A DNA stretch of 64,000 nucleotides from Sphingomonas colocasiae (GCF_019880585.1 NZ_JAINVV010000001.1:186001-250000), one strand, 5' to 3'. Positions 36,127-45,192 are shown, counted from the first letter of the stretch. A program made the numbers and translations. Notes: generated by a model from the letters alone, not told the origin.

Positions 36127-37701
36127 TCAGTTCACATGCCGGGCATGGCCCGCCCAATAGGGCGCGCGCAATTCGCGGCGCAGGATCTTGCCCGACGGAT
36201 TGCGCGGCAACGCGTCGATGAAGTCGACGCTCTTCGGGCATTTGAACCGCGCAATCCGCTGCCGGGCATGGGCGATGATGTTATCCGCGTCGGGATTCGT
36301 CCCGGGCCTGGGCACGACAATGGCCTTCACGGCTTCGCCCCAGTGCGGATCGGGCACGCCGATTACTGCGACGTCGGCAATATCCGGATGACCGTAGAGC
36401 GCGCTTTCCACTTCGGCGGGATAGACATTCTCACCGCCCGAAATGATCATGTCCTTGATGCGGTCCTGGATGAAGAGATATCCCTGATCGTCGAGGAAAC
36501 CGGCGTCGCCGGTCCGGATCCAGCCCTGCGCATCGAGCGTGCGCGCCGTTTCATCGGGCCGGTTCCAATAGCCCTTCATGTTCGATGGCGAGCGGATCGC
36601 GACCTCTCCCGCCATGCCGGGCGGCAGCGCATTGCCGTCCGGATCGAGGATGCGGAGTTCCACGCCCGGCATCGCACGACCCGCCGAGGCCATCAGGTGG
36701 AGCCGGTCGGGATCATGATCTTCGGGCGCGAGCGCGGTCACGGCGCCCCAGGTTTCGGTCATGCCATAGACCTGGACGAACTGGCAGCCGAGCCGGGCGA
36801 TGCCGGCCTTGAGCAGTTCGATCGGAATCGGGCTCGCGCCATAGGAGAAATAGCGAAGGCTGGAGAAATCGGTGGTTTCGGCCCGGGGATGCGCAAGCAG
36901 GATCTGGAGTGCGGCGGGCACCAGGAACAGGCGGCGCAACCGGTGCCGCTCGATCGCGTCGAGCACCTGGCCGGGGTCGAACTCGGACAGGACGATATTC
37001 TCCTGACCCGCATAGATGGCGAGCAGCGCGGTGCCGACGCCGGCGATGTGCGCGAAGGGCATGACCAGCATCGCGGTCTCGTCGGGATCCGGGGTCAGCC
37101 AGCCGATCGCCTCGGCGTCGATGACAGGTCTGAACCGGGTGACGTTCGCATGCGCCAGCATCGCGCCTTTCGGGCGGCCCGTGGTGCCGGAGGTGTAGAT
37201 CTGGATCAATATGTCGTCGGCATCCACCTTCACCGGGGGCGGCGTGGCGGGGGCGGCGTCGCGCCACGTATCGAAATCGTGCCAACTCTTGTCGCTCCGC
37301 GCGCCGCCGATGGAAATGACCGTGAAGTCGTCGGTCGCCAGCGCGCAGGCCGTGTCTCCCATCGGGGCGTCGACGATCAGCAGGCGCGCGCCGCAATCCG
37401 ACAGGATCCATGCGATCTCGTCGGGCGAGAGCCGCCAGATGATCGGAACCAGCACCGCGCCCGCCTTGCCCGCGCCAAGCGCCAGCGCGACCGCCGTGTC
37501 GCTGTTCTTGCCGAGATAGGCGACGCGTGCACCGGGCTCCACGCCCGCCGCGATCAGCGCGTTGGCGATGCGGTTGGTCTGCGCGTCGAGCGTCGCATAG
37601 TCGGTGACGCGCTCTCCGAAGCGGAGCGCCACGGATTTGGGGCGCTCGCTGGCGTGCCGGCGCAGTACATCGCCGAAGGTTTCGGTCGCGCGATCGGTCA
37701 T
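36127..37701 (-). CDS. AMP-binding acyl-CoA ligase
   Basis: A 524-residue adenylate-forming ligase. Motifs are LIQIYTSGTTGRPKGAMLAH (P-loop), QVYGMTETWGAV, GWIRTGDAGFLDDQGYLFIQ, DRIKDMIISGGENVYPAEVE and the late catalytic lysine in NPSGKILRREL. It activates a carboxylic acid as a CoA thioester. With the two acyl-CoA dehydrogenases, MpaB-like oxygenase and TonB receptor it suggests uptake and beta-oxidation of a hydrophobic acid. The exact acid cannot be read from the sequence. Confidence 0.88.
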   Translation of the reverse strand: MTDRATETFGDVLRRHASERPKSVALRFGERVTDYATLDAQTNRIANALIAAGVEPGARVAYLGKNSDTAVALALGAGKAGAVLVPIIWRLSPDEIAWILSDCGARLLIVDAPMGDTACALATDDFTVISIGGARSDKSWHDFDTWRDAAPATPPPVKVDADDILIQIYTSGTTGRPKGAMLAHANVTRFRPVIDAEAIGWLTPDPDETAMLVMPFAHIAGVGTALLAIYAGQENIVLSEFDPGQVLDAIERHRLRRLFLVPAALQILLAHPRAETTDFSSLRYFSYGASPIPIELLKAGIARLGCQFVQVYGMTETWGAVTALAPEDHDPDRLHLMASAGRAMPGVELRILDPDGNALPPGMAGEVAIRSPSNMKGYWNRPDETARTLDAQGWIRTGDAGFLDDQGYLFIQDRIKDMIISGGENVYPAEVESALYGHPDIADVAVIGVPDPHWGEAVKAIVVPRPGTNPDADNIIAHARQRIARFKCPKSVDFIDALPRNPSGKILRRELRAPYWAGHARHVN

Positions 37702-37780
37702 GGTTTATCCTCTCCGCGAGGACAGTCTCATGACGGCGGCCGGGCGCCAAGCTGTCGATTGTGGCAGGCGGAAGGATAAA

Positions 37781-37804
37781 GGGCCTCGCATCGCTGCGAG
37801 GCCC
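37781..37804 (-). terminator. Rho-independent terminator of tRNA-Lys
   Basis: A perfect 10-bp stem (GGGCCTCGCA and TGCGAGGCCC, 4-nt loop) lies 12 nt beyond the 3' end of the tRNA gene, and on the minus strand is followed by TTTATCC. Confidence 0.75.
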
Positions 37805-37815
37805 CACGGAAACGA

Positions 37816-37892
<77 letters not shown>

Positions 37893-37915
37893 GCACGATC
37901 GTTACGCGCCTCCCC

Positions 37916-38404
37916 CTAGGGGCGCGTCGCCGGACGGTCAACCGGCCTTCTGCGGCGCAAGCGAGCGGCGAGCTGCCGGATCGAACGATTGCCGAGCGGA
38001 TCGATCCAGTCCGGTGCGATGCGTTCGAGCGGGAAAAGCACGAAATCGCGGGTACAGAACGCCCGATGGGGAATCGAAAGCGTGGGGGAGGCCCAGAGCC
38101 CGCCGGACCACAGGATGATGTCGAGATCGATCACGCGCGCGCCCCAACGCTGGCCACGACGGCGGCCGAAGTCGCGTTCGATCGTTTTGAGACGCGCGAG
38201 CAGCGCGGCCGGGGGCAGGGCGGTTTCGATCAGCGCCGCGGCATTGGCGAACCGGCGGATCGATGGGCCGATGGGCGGTGTCGTCAGAGTCGGAGAGACC
38301 GCAAGGATGGTCAGCCCCGCATCGGCCATCGCCGCGATCGCGGCGGCGACGACGCGTTCGGGCGCGCCATGGCGGCCGTGGCGCCGGTTCGATCCCAGCG
38401 CCAC
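37916..38404 (-). CDS. folK: 2-amino-4-hydroxy-6-hydroxymethyldihydropteridine pyrophosphokinase
   Basis: About 162 residues of HPPK, which transfers pyrophosphate from ATP in folate synthesis. Recognised by VALGSNRRHGRHG at the start, the substrate loop PIGPSIRRFANAA, ERDFGRRRGQRWGARVIDLD and IPHRAFCTRDFVLFPL. No ATG lies at the expected start. The GTG at 38404 begins the conserved core, but the true start may be a few codons earlier, overlapping the end of the preceding monooxygenase gene. The ATG at 38560 lies deep inside that gene. Confidence 0.85.
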   Translation of the reverse strand: MALGSNRRHGRHGAPERVVAAAIAAMADAGLTILAVSPTLTTPPIGPSIRRFANAAALIETALPPAALLARLKTIERDFGRRRGQRWGARVIDLDIILWSGGLWASPTLSIPHRAFCTRDFVLFPLERIAPDWIDPLGNRSIRQLAARLRRRRPVDRPATRP

Positions 38405-38433
38405 GGCATAAAGATCCGGCCGGCCAGCCAGCG

Positions 38434-38727
38434 TCAGACTGTCTTCAGATAGTCGAAATAGGCGCCATCGGGCGGACCGTCGAGCACCGCGCCGACAGGA
38501 TCGAAAGCGTCCCTGGGCAGATGATCGCGTGCGCCCTTGTGCGCCTCCACCGATTCCCACTTCTCGATGAAAATGAAGCGGCGCTCGTTGCCGAGATCGC
38601 GCAGCAGCTCGACGCCCTCGCTGCCGGGAACGGCGCGCACCGCGTCGGCAAGCGCGGCAAGCGCGGTTTCCAGCGTCGCGTCATGCCCTTCGGCGGCATG
38701 CATGATATAGTGCCTGGCGATCGTCAT
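38434..38727 (-). CDS. Antibiotic-biosynthesis-monooxygenase (ABM) domain protein
   Basis: A 97-residue ABM-fold protein (dimeric alpha-beta barrel). Typical positions are RHYIMHAAEGHDATLETALA, ELLRDLGNERRFIFIEKWES and EAHKGARDHLPRDAF. Stand-alone members act as quinol monooxygenases or have unknown roles. The ATG at 38727 was chosen; the frame upstream overlaps aguB. It lies 13 nt after aguB on the same strand, within an aguA-aguB-ABM-folK run. Confidence 0.78.
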   Translation of the reverse strand: MTIARHYIMHAAEGHDATLETALAALADAVRAVPGSEGVELLRDLGNERRFIFIEKWESVEAHKGARDHLPRDAFDPVGAVLDGPPDGAYFDYLKTV

Positions 38728-38740
38728 CTGCGCTTCCCCT

Positions 38741-39589
38741 TCAGATATCCTGGACGAGACGGCCGTAGAGTTCGGGCCGCCGGTCGCGGAAGAAACCGAA
38801 ACCTGCACGATGCGTGCGCACTTTGTCGAGATCGATCGTCGCGACCAGCGCACCGCTTTCACCTGCGCCGAAATCGGCAAGGAAATCGCCGCGTTCGTCG
38901 GCGATGAAGCTGTGGCCGTAGAAATCCATCTCGCCTTCGGTCCCGATCCGGTTGGCGGCGATTACCGGCACGACATTGGACACGGCATGGCCCTGCATCG
39001 CACGGCGCCACATGCGGCTGGTGTCCAGATCGTCGTCATAGGGTTCGGTGCCGATCGCGGTGGGATAGAAGAGCAGTTCCGCCCCCATCAGCATCATCGC
39101 GCGCGCGGTTTCGGGATACCATTGATCCCAGCACACGCCGACGCCGATCGTGCCGTAACGCGTCTTCCACACCTTGAAGCCGGTATTGCCGGGCCGGAAA
39201 TAATATTTCTCCTCATAGCCCGGCCCGTCCGGGATATGGCTTTTGCGATAGATGCCCATGATCTCGCCGGCATCGTCGATCATCGCCAGGCTGTTATAGT
39301 GATGCGGTCCATCGGCTTCGAAATAGCTGGTGGGGATATAGACCTTCAGCTCCGCCGCCAGTTCGCGCATCGCCGTCACCGCCGGGTGGTCGGCGGTCGG
39401 CTGCGCGCGCGCGAACAGCGCCTCGTCCTCGACCTGGCAGAAATAATGGCCTTCGAACAATTCGGGCGGCAGGATGATCTTCGCGCCGCGCGTGGCGGCG
39501 TCGCGGACAAGCGCCGAAACCGCGGCGATGTTCGTTTGGATATCGTCGCTCAGCGCGAGCTGGAGCGCGGCGACCGTGACCTCGTTCAT
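38741..39589 (-). CDS. aguB: N-carbamoylputrescine amidase
   Basis: A 282-residue nitrilase-family enzyme that turns N-carbamoylputrescine into putrescine, CO2 and ammonia. The catalytic triad is visible: Glu in ILPPELFEGHYF, Lys in GIYRKSHIPDGPGYEEKYYF and Cys in GVGVCWDQWYPE. The sequence YFRPGNTGFKVW is typical of AguB. Its ATG overlaps the aguA stop by 4 nt, so the two steps of the agmatine route to putrescine are co-translated. Confidence 0.93.
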   Translation of the reverse strand: MNEVTVAALQLALSDDIQTNIAAVSALVRDAATRGAKIILPPELFEGHYFCQVEDEALFARAQPTADHPAVTAMRELAAELKVYIPTSYFEADGPHHYNSLAMIDDAGEIMGIYRKSHIPDGPGYEEKYYFRPGNTGFKVWKTRYGTIGVGVCWDQWYPETARAMMLMGAELLFYPTAIGTEPYDDDLDTSRMWRRAMQGHAVSNVVPVIAANRIGTEGEMDFYGHSFIADERGDFLADFGAGESGALVATIDLDKVRTHRAGFGFFRDRRPELYGRLVQDI

Positions 39590-40566
39590 TCTGGCACCTG
39601 CTGGCTGATGCAGTGGAAGCTGCCCCCGCCGACCAAGATATGATCCGCGCGCAATCCGACAACCCGGCGATCGGGAAACAGTGACTGGATCGCGGCCACC
39701 GCCTTGTCGTCATTGGGGGCGCCATAGATGGGCACGACGATGGCGGCATTGCCGATATAGAAGTTCATATAGCTGGCCGGCACGATCTCGCCGTCGCGGC
39801 GGACGAGGCCGGGCGAGGGCAGGGCGACCGTATCGATCCCCATCGCCGCCGCGCGGGCGCGGACATCGGCATAGATGGCGGCGTTGGGATCGTCGTCGCC
39901 CGCCGGTTCGGGGACGGCCAGGCGGTTGGGGCCGACGAAACGCGCCAGATTGTCGACATGGCCATCGGTATGATCGTTGAGCAGCCCGTCGCCCAGCCAC
40001 AGCATGCGATCGAGCCCCAGATCCATGGCAAGCCGCGTCTCGATCGTCGCGCGGTCCATTTCAGGATTGCGGTTCGGATTGAGCAGGCATTGCTCGGTGG
40101 TGACGGCGAGACCAGTGCCATCGACATCGATCGCGCCGCCCTCGAACACCCAGTGGCAGCGGTCGGCGGCCATGCCGATGGTCGCGGCCAGCCGCGCGCC
40201 GATATCCTCGTCGCCGGGCATCTCATATTTGCCGCCCCAGCCGTTGAAGCCGAAATCGCGTGCCTGGCGACCGGCGCCGGTGCCGACGATGATCGGTCCG
40301 GTGTCGCGCAGCCAGATATCGCCGAAGCGATGCTCCTCCACGATCACGCCGGGCACGACCAGCGCGCGCGCCGCTTCGGCGGATGCGGCGTCGGCGGCGA
40401 TCAGATGCACGGCCTCACCCTTGCCGTCGGCATGGACGGCGTTGGCGAAGGCCGCCACTTCGGCGCGCGCGTCGTCGAGCACGCCGGGCCATTCGACTTC
40501 ATGGCTGGGGAATCCGATCCAGACGCGCGCGTGCGGCGCCCATTCGGGAAGCATGCGAAGAGTCAC
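39586..40566 (-). CDS. aguA: Agmatine deiminase
   Basis: About 326 residues. It converts agmatine to N-carbamoylputrescine. Motifs are MLPEWAPHARVWIGFPSHEV, DIWLRDTGPIIV, FNGWGGKYEMPGDEDIG, GLLNDHTDGHVDN and the catalytic cysteine in VGGGSFHCISQQ. The GTG at 40566 was chosen because AAGGA lies 8 nt upstream; ATG 40554 is the alternative. The longer frame from 40740 runs through the divergent promoter. Confidence 0.93.
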   Translation of the reverse strand: MTLRMLPEWAPHARVWIGFPSHEVEWPGVLDDARAEVAAFANAVHADGKGEAVHLIAADAASAEAARALVVPGVIVEEHRFGDIWLRDTGPIIVGTGAGRQARDFGFNGWGGKYEMPGDEDIGARLAATIGMAADRCHWVFEGGAIDVDGTGLAVTTEQCLLNPNRNPEMDRATIETRLAMDLGLDRMLWLGDGLLNDHTDGHVDNLARFVGPNRLAVPEPAGDDDPNAAIYADVRARAAAMGIDTVALPSPGLVRRDGEIVPASYMNFYIGNAAIVVPIYGAPNDDKAVAAIQSLFPDRRVVGLRADHILVGGGSFHCISQQVPE

Positions 40567-40752
40567 TGACGATATCCTTGGGTGGCAGGCGCCGTTGCCT
40601 AGCGAAGCCCGGGCAGGGCTGTAAAGCGCGAGGGCGGATATTGGTCCGTTATGGTGCTTTTGCGAGTTGAATTCAGGAGGCTGTTGCGGGCACGCTGCGG
40701 ACGAAACGCGCGCGAACCAGGGGAGGGCGCATGCGGACAAGGGGGTATGGGT

Positions 40753-42732
40753 ATGCGTAAGATGTATCTGGCTGTTCTGGCCGCCGGGGGCATGCCCGCG
40801 TCGATCGCCTGGGCGCAGACGGACAATGCCGCATTGTTCGGCGTGCGCGAGAGCATCGAGGATATCGCGCTCTCACCGAATGGAGACAGGCTCGCGATTA
40901 TTCAGCCGGCGCCGGCGGGGCAGGGGGCGTCGGTCTATGTCGTCGATATCGCGAGCGGCAAACCGGTTCGCGTGACCGGGATCGATGGCGATCCGGAGCG
41001 TTTGAGCTGGTGCCGATGGGTATCGAACGATCGGCTTGTCTGCTCGATCTTCGCGATGTCCGAGATCGAAGGCATATTGGCCCCGGTCGCGAGGCTGGTG
41101 GCGTTCAACGCCGATGGCAGCGGCGCCAAGATCGTGAGCACACGCGGAAGCGACCGCGCGCTCGGTTTCGACCAGTTCGGCGGATCGGTGCTGGATTGGC
41201 TGCCGGAGGAGAGCGGCGCGGTCCTCAAGACCCGGCAGTTCATCCCGGAAAGCGATACCGGAACGCATGTCGCCAGCAGGCTCGACGGATTGGGCGTCGA
41301 GCGGATCGATACGCTGACCCTGAAAACGCGCGTCATCGAAAATCCGAAGCGCGACGCGATCGAATATATCTCCGATGGGCATGGCCGGGTCCGCATCATG
41401 GGCCTGCAACCGGTGCAAGGGGCGGTCGGCTATGCCGGCCGGTCGATCCTCTATCGTTATCGTACCAAGGACGACAATGACTGGAAGCCGCTTTCCAAGG
41501 TGAACGTCACCAGCGGCGGCGCATTCAACCCCCATGCCGTCGATCGCGATCTCGACGTCGCCTATGGCTTTGCCGACAAGGATGGCCGCCAGGCACTGTT
41601 CAGCGTGTCGCTCGACGGAGCGATGACCGAGAAGCTCGTGTTCGGCCATCCCAATGTGGATGTCGATGGTCTGGTCCAGATCGGCCGGCGCAATCGCGTC
41701 GTCGGTGTATCCTATGCCACCGAGAAGCGGCAGGTCGAATTCTTCGACCCCGAACTCAAGCGGTTGCAGGCTTCGCTGTCCAAGGCGATTCCAGGGCTTC
41801 CGCTGATCAACTTCAAGGATTCCAGCCTGGACGAAGGCAAGCTGCTCCTCTGGGCGGGCAGCGATGTCGATCCCGGCCGTTATTTCCTGTTCGACAAGAA
41901 GACGCGGCAATTGGCGGAGACGCTGCTGGTGCGTCCGCAACTCGAAAAGGTCACGCTCTCGCCGGTGAAGCCGGTCAGCTACAAGACCAAGGATGGCGCG
42001 GTCGTGCCCGGTTATCTGACCGTGCCCGCCGGCGGCACGGGCAAGCACCTGCCGACCATCGTGATGCCGCACGGCGGGCCCGGCGCGCGTGACGAATGGG
42101 GTTTCGACTGGCTGGCCCAATATTTCGCGGCGCAGGGCTTCGCGGTTCTGCAACCCAATTTCCGCGGATCTGCCGGCTATGGCGACGCTTGGTATCAGAA
42201 AAACGGCTTCCAGTCGTGGCGAACGGCGATCGGGGACGTCAACGAGGGCGCGCGCTGGCTGATATCGGAAGGCATCGCCGATCCCGCCAAGCTCGCGATC
42301 TTCGGCTGGTCCTATGGCGGCTATGCGGCGCTTCAGGCGGCTGCGATCGAGCCTGATCTCTACAAGGCCTCGGTCGCGGTCGCGCCCGTCACCGATCTCG
42401 AAGCGCTGAGAAGCGACGCGCGCAACTATACCAATTTTCTCGCGGTCTCCGATTTCATCGGCACCGGGCCGCATATCCGCGAAGGGTCACCCGCGCAGAA
42501 TGCGGCCGCCATCAAGGTGCCGGTGCTGCTGTTCCATGGGGACAAGGACATCAATGTCTCGGTTCGCCAGTCCCGGCTGATGGCGGATCGTCTGCGCGAT
42601 GCCGGCAAGAAGCATGAACTCGTGGTCTATCCAAAACTCGACCATTATCTTCAGGATTCTGCCGCGCGCAGCGACATGCTGCGGAAGAGCGACGCTTTTC
42701 TGCGCACCGCGTTGGGGCTTCCCGCCAAATAG
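40753..42732 (+). CDS. S9-family prolyl-oligopeptidase-type serine peptidase, secreted
   Basis: About 659 residues. A signal peptide (MYLAVLAAGGMPASIAWAQ) is followed by a beta-propeller region to about residue 400 and a C-terminal alpha/beta hydrolase. The nucleophile is Ser520 in IFGWSYGGYAALQAA, preceded by VMPHGGPGARDEWGFDWLAQ. The catalytic Asp is in LLFHGDKDINV and the His in YPKLDHYLQD. It cleaves peptides or acylaminoacyl peptides in the periplasm. ATG 40753 was chosen because AAGGGGG lies 7 nt upstream. Confidence 0.88.
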   Translation: MRKMYLAVLAAGGMPASIAWAQTDNAALFGVRESIEDIALSPNGDRLAIIQPAPAGQGASVYVVDIASGKPVRVTGIDGDPERLSWCRWVSNDRLVCSIFAMSEIEGILAPVARLVAFNADGSGAKIVSTRGSDRALGFDQFGGSVLDWLPEESGAVLKTRQFIPESDTGTHVASRLDGLGVERIDTLTLKTRVIENPKRDAIEYISDGHGRVRIMGLQPVQGAVGYAGRSILYRYRTKDDNDWKPLSKVNVTSGGAFNPHAVDRDLDVAYGFADKDGRQALFSVSLDGAMTEKLVFGHPNVDVDGLVQIGRRNRVVGVSYATEKRQVEFFDPELKRLQASLSKAIPGLPLINFKDSSLDEGKLLLWAGSDVDPGRYFLFDKKTRQLAETLLVRPQLEKVTLSPVKPVSYKTKDGAVVPGYLTVPAGGTGKHLPTIVMPHGGPGARDEWGFDWLAQYFAAQGFAVLQPNFRGSAGYGDAWYQKNGFQSWRTAIGDVNEGARWLISEGIADPAKLAIFGWSYGGYAALQAAAIEPDLYKASVAVAPVTDLEALRSDARNYTNFLAVSDFIGTGPHIREGSPAQNAAAIKVPVLLFHGDKDINVSVRQSRLMADRLRDAGKKHELVVYPKLDHYLQDSAARSDMLRKSDAFLRTALGLPAK

Positions 42733-42748
42733 GCGCCGTAAATGAAAA

Positions 42749-42770
42749 GGGCGGCCCCGCAGGGCCGCCC
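42749..42770. terminator. Bidirectional terminator between the S9 peptidase and rpsD
   Basis: A perfect 9-bp stem (GGGCGGCCC and GGGCCGCCC, 4-nt loop). On the minus strand it is followed by TTTTCATTT, a good T-tract for ending rpsD; on the plus strand by TCTCATT. Confidence 0.8.
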
Positions 42771-42795
42771 TCTCATTGTTCGCGGAAGCGATCGA

Positions 42796-43410
42796 TCAGC
42801 GCGAGTAGAACTCGACGACCAGGTTCGGTTCCATCTTGACCGGATAGGGCACTTCATCAAGCGCGGGAACGCGCGTGAAGGTGACCTTGGCGGCGCCGTC
42901 GGGCGCGACATAGTCGGGAATGTCACGCTCGGACAGGCTCTGCGCTTCGAGCACCAGCGCCATTTCCTGCGCCTTCTTGCCCAGCGTGATCTCGTCGCCC
43001 GGACGGATCAGGCGCGACGCGATGTTGCAGCGGACGCCGTTCACGAAGATGTGGCCGTGGCTGACGAGCTGGCGGGCCGAGAAGATCGTCGGCGCGAACT
43101 TGGCGCGATAGACGACCGCGTCCAGGCGGCGCTCGAGCAGGCCGATCAGGTTCTGGCCGGTGTCGCCCTTCATGCGGGCGGCTTCGATATAAGCCTTCTT
43201 GAACTGCTTCTCGGTGACTTCGCCGTAATAGCCCTTCAGCTTCTGCTTGGCGCGGAGCTGGATACCGAAGTCCGACATCTTGCCCTTGCGGCGCTGGCCG
43301 TGCTGGCCGGGGCCGTATTCGCGGCGGTTGACCGGGCTCTTCGGGCGACCCCAGATGTTTTCGCCCATCCGGCGGTCGAGCTTGTACTTGGCGCTGTTGC
43401 GCTTCGACAT
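42796..43410 (-). CDS. rpsD: 30S ribosomal protein S4
   Basis: A 204-residue S4 protein, which binds 16S rRNA early in 30S assembly. It starts [20 protein letters not shown] and has the S4 RNA-binding fold [20 protein letters not shown] plus [18 protein letters not shown]. The start is 43410; the extra MKDHI in frame upstream is not conserved. It stands alone rather than in an rpsM-rpsK-rpsD operon, as in other alphaproteobacteria. Confidence 0.97.
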   Translation of the reverse strand: MSKRNSAKYKLDRRMGENIWGRPKSPVNRREYGPGQHGQRRKGKMSDFGIQLRAKQKLKGYYGEVTEKQFKKAYIEAARMKGDTGQNLIGLLERRLDAVVYRAKFAPTIFSARQLVSHGHIFVNGVRCNIASRLIRPGDEITLGKKAQEMALVLEAQSLSERDIPDYVAPDGAAKVTFTRVPALDEVPYPVKMEPNLVVEFYSR

Positions 43411-43692
43411 GATATGGTCCTTCAATTGCTACAACGTGGTCCGCCGAGGCGGATTTTTTCCGGTATGTCGCTCTGCTTGGGATTCGGAAGAAATCCGGCA
43501 GGGCCACCGCTTCACCGGAATGCGGGGCCAATTGCGAAGGCGCGGCCTATGGCGGAACTGCCCCGTCGCGTCAAGGCAAAGCGTGCTGCGCTGCACGATA
43601 TTCCCGGATCTCGGCAATTTCGGCGATGTTCGATGCTCCGATCGAACCGCAAAGGCTTCCACCTCGACGGATCAGCCTCTAGGGGGAGCGCC

Positions 43693-43998
43693 ATGACCGA
43701 GACACGCATTCCCGCCGAAGAAACCACCACCATGGCAGAGGTCCGCGCGGGCGTGGATTCGATCGATCGCGCACTCTCCGTGCTGATCGGCGAACGCTTT
43801 CGCTTCATGGACGCAGCCGCGCGGATCAAGCCCGAGCGGGAACTGGTGCGCGATGAGGCGCGCAAGGCGCAGGTGATCGAAAATGCGCGCGTCAATGCGG
43901 TCGCAAACGGCTTTTCGCCCGATGCCGCCGCCGCGCTCTGGGAGCTGCTCGTCGAAACCTCGATCGCCTACGAACTGGTGAAGTTCGATCAGCGCTGA
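43693..43998 (+). CDS. Chorismate mutase (AroQ type)
   Basis: A 101-residue AroQ-fold chorismate mutase, converting chorismate to prephenate for Phe and Tyr. Conserved residues are visible in LRAGVDSIDRALSVLIGERF-like sequence at the first helix, RFMDAAARIKPERELVRDEA, RKAQVIENARVNAVANGFSP and LWELLVETSIAYEL. AGGGGGAGC precedes the ATG. It is divergent from rpsD across a 282-nt gap that shows no gene, and overlaps the trmJ-containing gene tail to tail by 10 nt. Confidence 0.9.
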   Translation: MTETRIPAEETTTMAEVRAGVDSIDRALSVLIGERFRFMDAAARIKPERELVRDEARKAQVIENARVNAVANGFSPDAAAALWELLVETSIAYELVKFDQR

Positions 43999-45041
43999 CG
44001 CGGATTGGCGAGGCTCGACAGGATTCCCCGCAGCGTCCGCACCTCTTGGCTGTTCCAGCCCGGCTTGGTCAGCAGCGTGCGCAAGGTGCGCTTCGTCGCG
44101 GGCACGCGATCCGGCGGAAAGAAATAGCCGGCGGAATCGAGCATGGTTTCGAGCTGGCCAATCATGCCGTCCAGTTCGAACTGCGGCGCGGGCGGATCGA
44201 GCTCGACCATGGTGGGAGAAGCGAGCGCTTCGCCCTTCGACCATTCATATGCGACCAGGATCACTGCCTGGGCCAGATTGAGCGATCCGAATTCGGGATT
44301 GATCGGCACCGTCAGGATCGCGCGCGCGATCGCGACATCGTCGGTCTCCAGGCCGGAGCGCTCGGGGCCGAACAGGATGGCCGACCGGCCGGACGCCTGG
44401 CGCATTTCGTTCGCCGCGGCTTCGGGCGTGACCACCGGCTTGGTGACACCGCGTTTGCGCACCGTGGTCGCATAGACATGGGGGCAGTCGGCGACGGCGT
44501 CCGCGACACTGTCGAACACCTGCGCGCGTTCCAGCACGATATCGGCGCCCGATGCCGCCGGGCCGGCCGACGGATTGGGCCAGCCATCGCGGGGGGCGAC
44601 CAGGCGCATCTCGGTCAGCCCGAAATTGAGCATGGCGCGTGCGGCCTTGCCGATATTCTCACCGAGTTGCGGGCGGACGAGGACGATGACGGGGGAGGGG
44701 GAAGAGGTTTCTGTCATTTCCGTTGGGTTCGAGCGAGCGTCGAGCGTAGTCGAGACGCGGGGTCGAGAACTTTGAGATGCTTTGGAGATCGCTGTCCAAT
44801 CACCGCGAAACAGTGCCTCTTTCTTCTTGCGTGACCAGTCCTTGATCTGTCGCTCTCGATCCAGAGCTTCGAGGCGAGTCTGGAAGTTCTCGCTGAACAT
44901 CAGCTCTACCGGGAGGCGATCAGATGTGTAGCCCTTGAATGCGCCAGATTGATGCTGCGCGATCCGTTGGTCCAGATCGTCGGTATGACCGGTATAGTAA
45001 GTGCCATCCGCGCAGCGCAGGATATAGATGTAAAAGCTCAT
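43989..45041 (-). CDS. GIY-YIG nuclease domain in one frame with TrmJ-like tRNA 2'-O-methyltransferase
   Basis: A single 350-codon frame without an internal stop. Residues 1-90 are a GIY-YIG domain (MSFYIYILRCADGTYYTGHT; RIAQHQSGAFKGYTSDRLPV; RERQIKDWSRKKKEAL). Residues 109-350 are a SpoU/TrmJ methyltransferase (VIVLVRPQLGENIGKAARAM; ILFGPERSGLETDD; NLAQAVILVAYEW), which in bacteria 2'-O-methylates tRNA position 32. Residues 91-108 are encoded by a repeat-like sequence. TrmJ may be translated on its own from the ATG at 44717, so this is either a real fusion or two genes whose separating stop codon is missing. Confidence 0.8.
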   Translation of the reverse strand: MSFYIYILRCADGTYYTGHTDDLDQRIAQHQSGAFKGYTSDRLPVELMFSENFQTRLEALDRERQIKDWSRKKKEALFRGDWTAISKASQSSRPRVSTTLDARSNPTEMTETSSPSPVIVLVRPQLGENIGKAARAMLNFGLTEMRLVAPRDGWPNPSAGPAASGADIVLERAQVFDSVADAVADCPHVYATTVRKRGVTKPVVTPEAAANEMRQASGRSAILFGPERSGLETDDVAIARAILTVPINPEFGSLNLAQAVILVAYEWSKGEALASPTMVELDPPAPQFELDGMIGQLETMLDSAGYFFPPDRVPATKRTLRTLLTKPGWNSQEVRTLRGILSSLANPRQR

Positions 45042-45049
45042 GCGAGAGC

Positions 45050-45133
45050 GGTTCTCGACGGGCTCGAACCAAACGGACGATTGACTTCGAGATCGTCAGG
45101 GAAAGGGGTTCTCGACAAGCTCGAACCGAACGG
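45050..45133. repeat. Tandem pair of a 27-nt sphingomonad-type interspersed repeat
   Basis: Two copies of GGTTCTCGACaAGCTCGAAC plus CgAACGG lie at 45050-45076 and 45107-45133, differing at three positions. A related piece (GTTCGAGCGAGCGTCGAGCG then TAGTCGAGACGCGG) is at 44729-44762, inside the GIY-YIG/TrmJ frame. Each unit is partly self-complementary. They fill most of the gap between that gene and nrdR. Confidence 0.65.
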
Positions 45134-45192
45134 GAGGTAAGATCGAACGAGGTACGGGGCTTTTTTCGTTGTCGGATTGAGGAGAGAAGGCA

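Noticed and set aside
43440-43459. Stem with six T residues upstream of rpsD as a terminator
   Set aside because: Only about 5 bp of stem with a 4-nt loop, and it lies in the leader of rpsD on the other strand; too weak to list.
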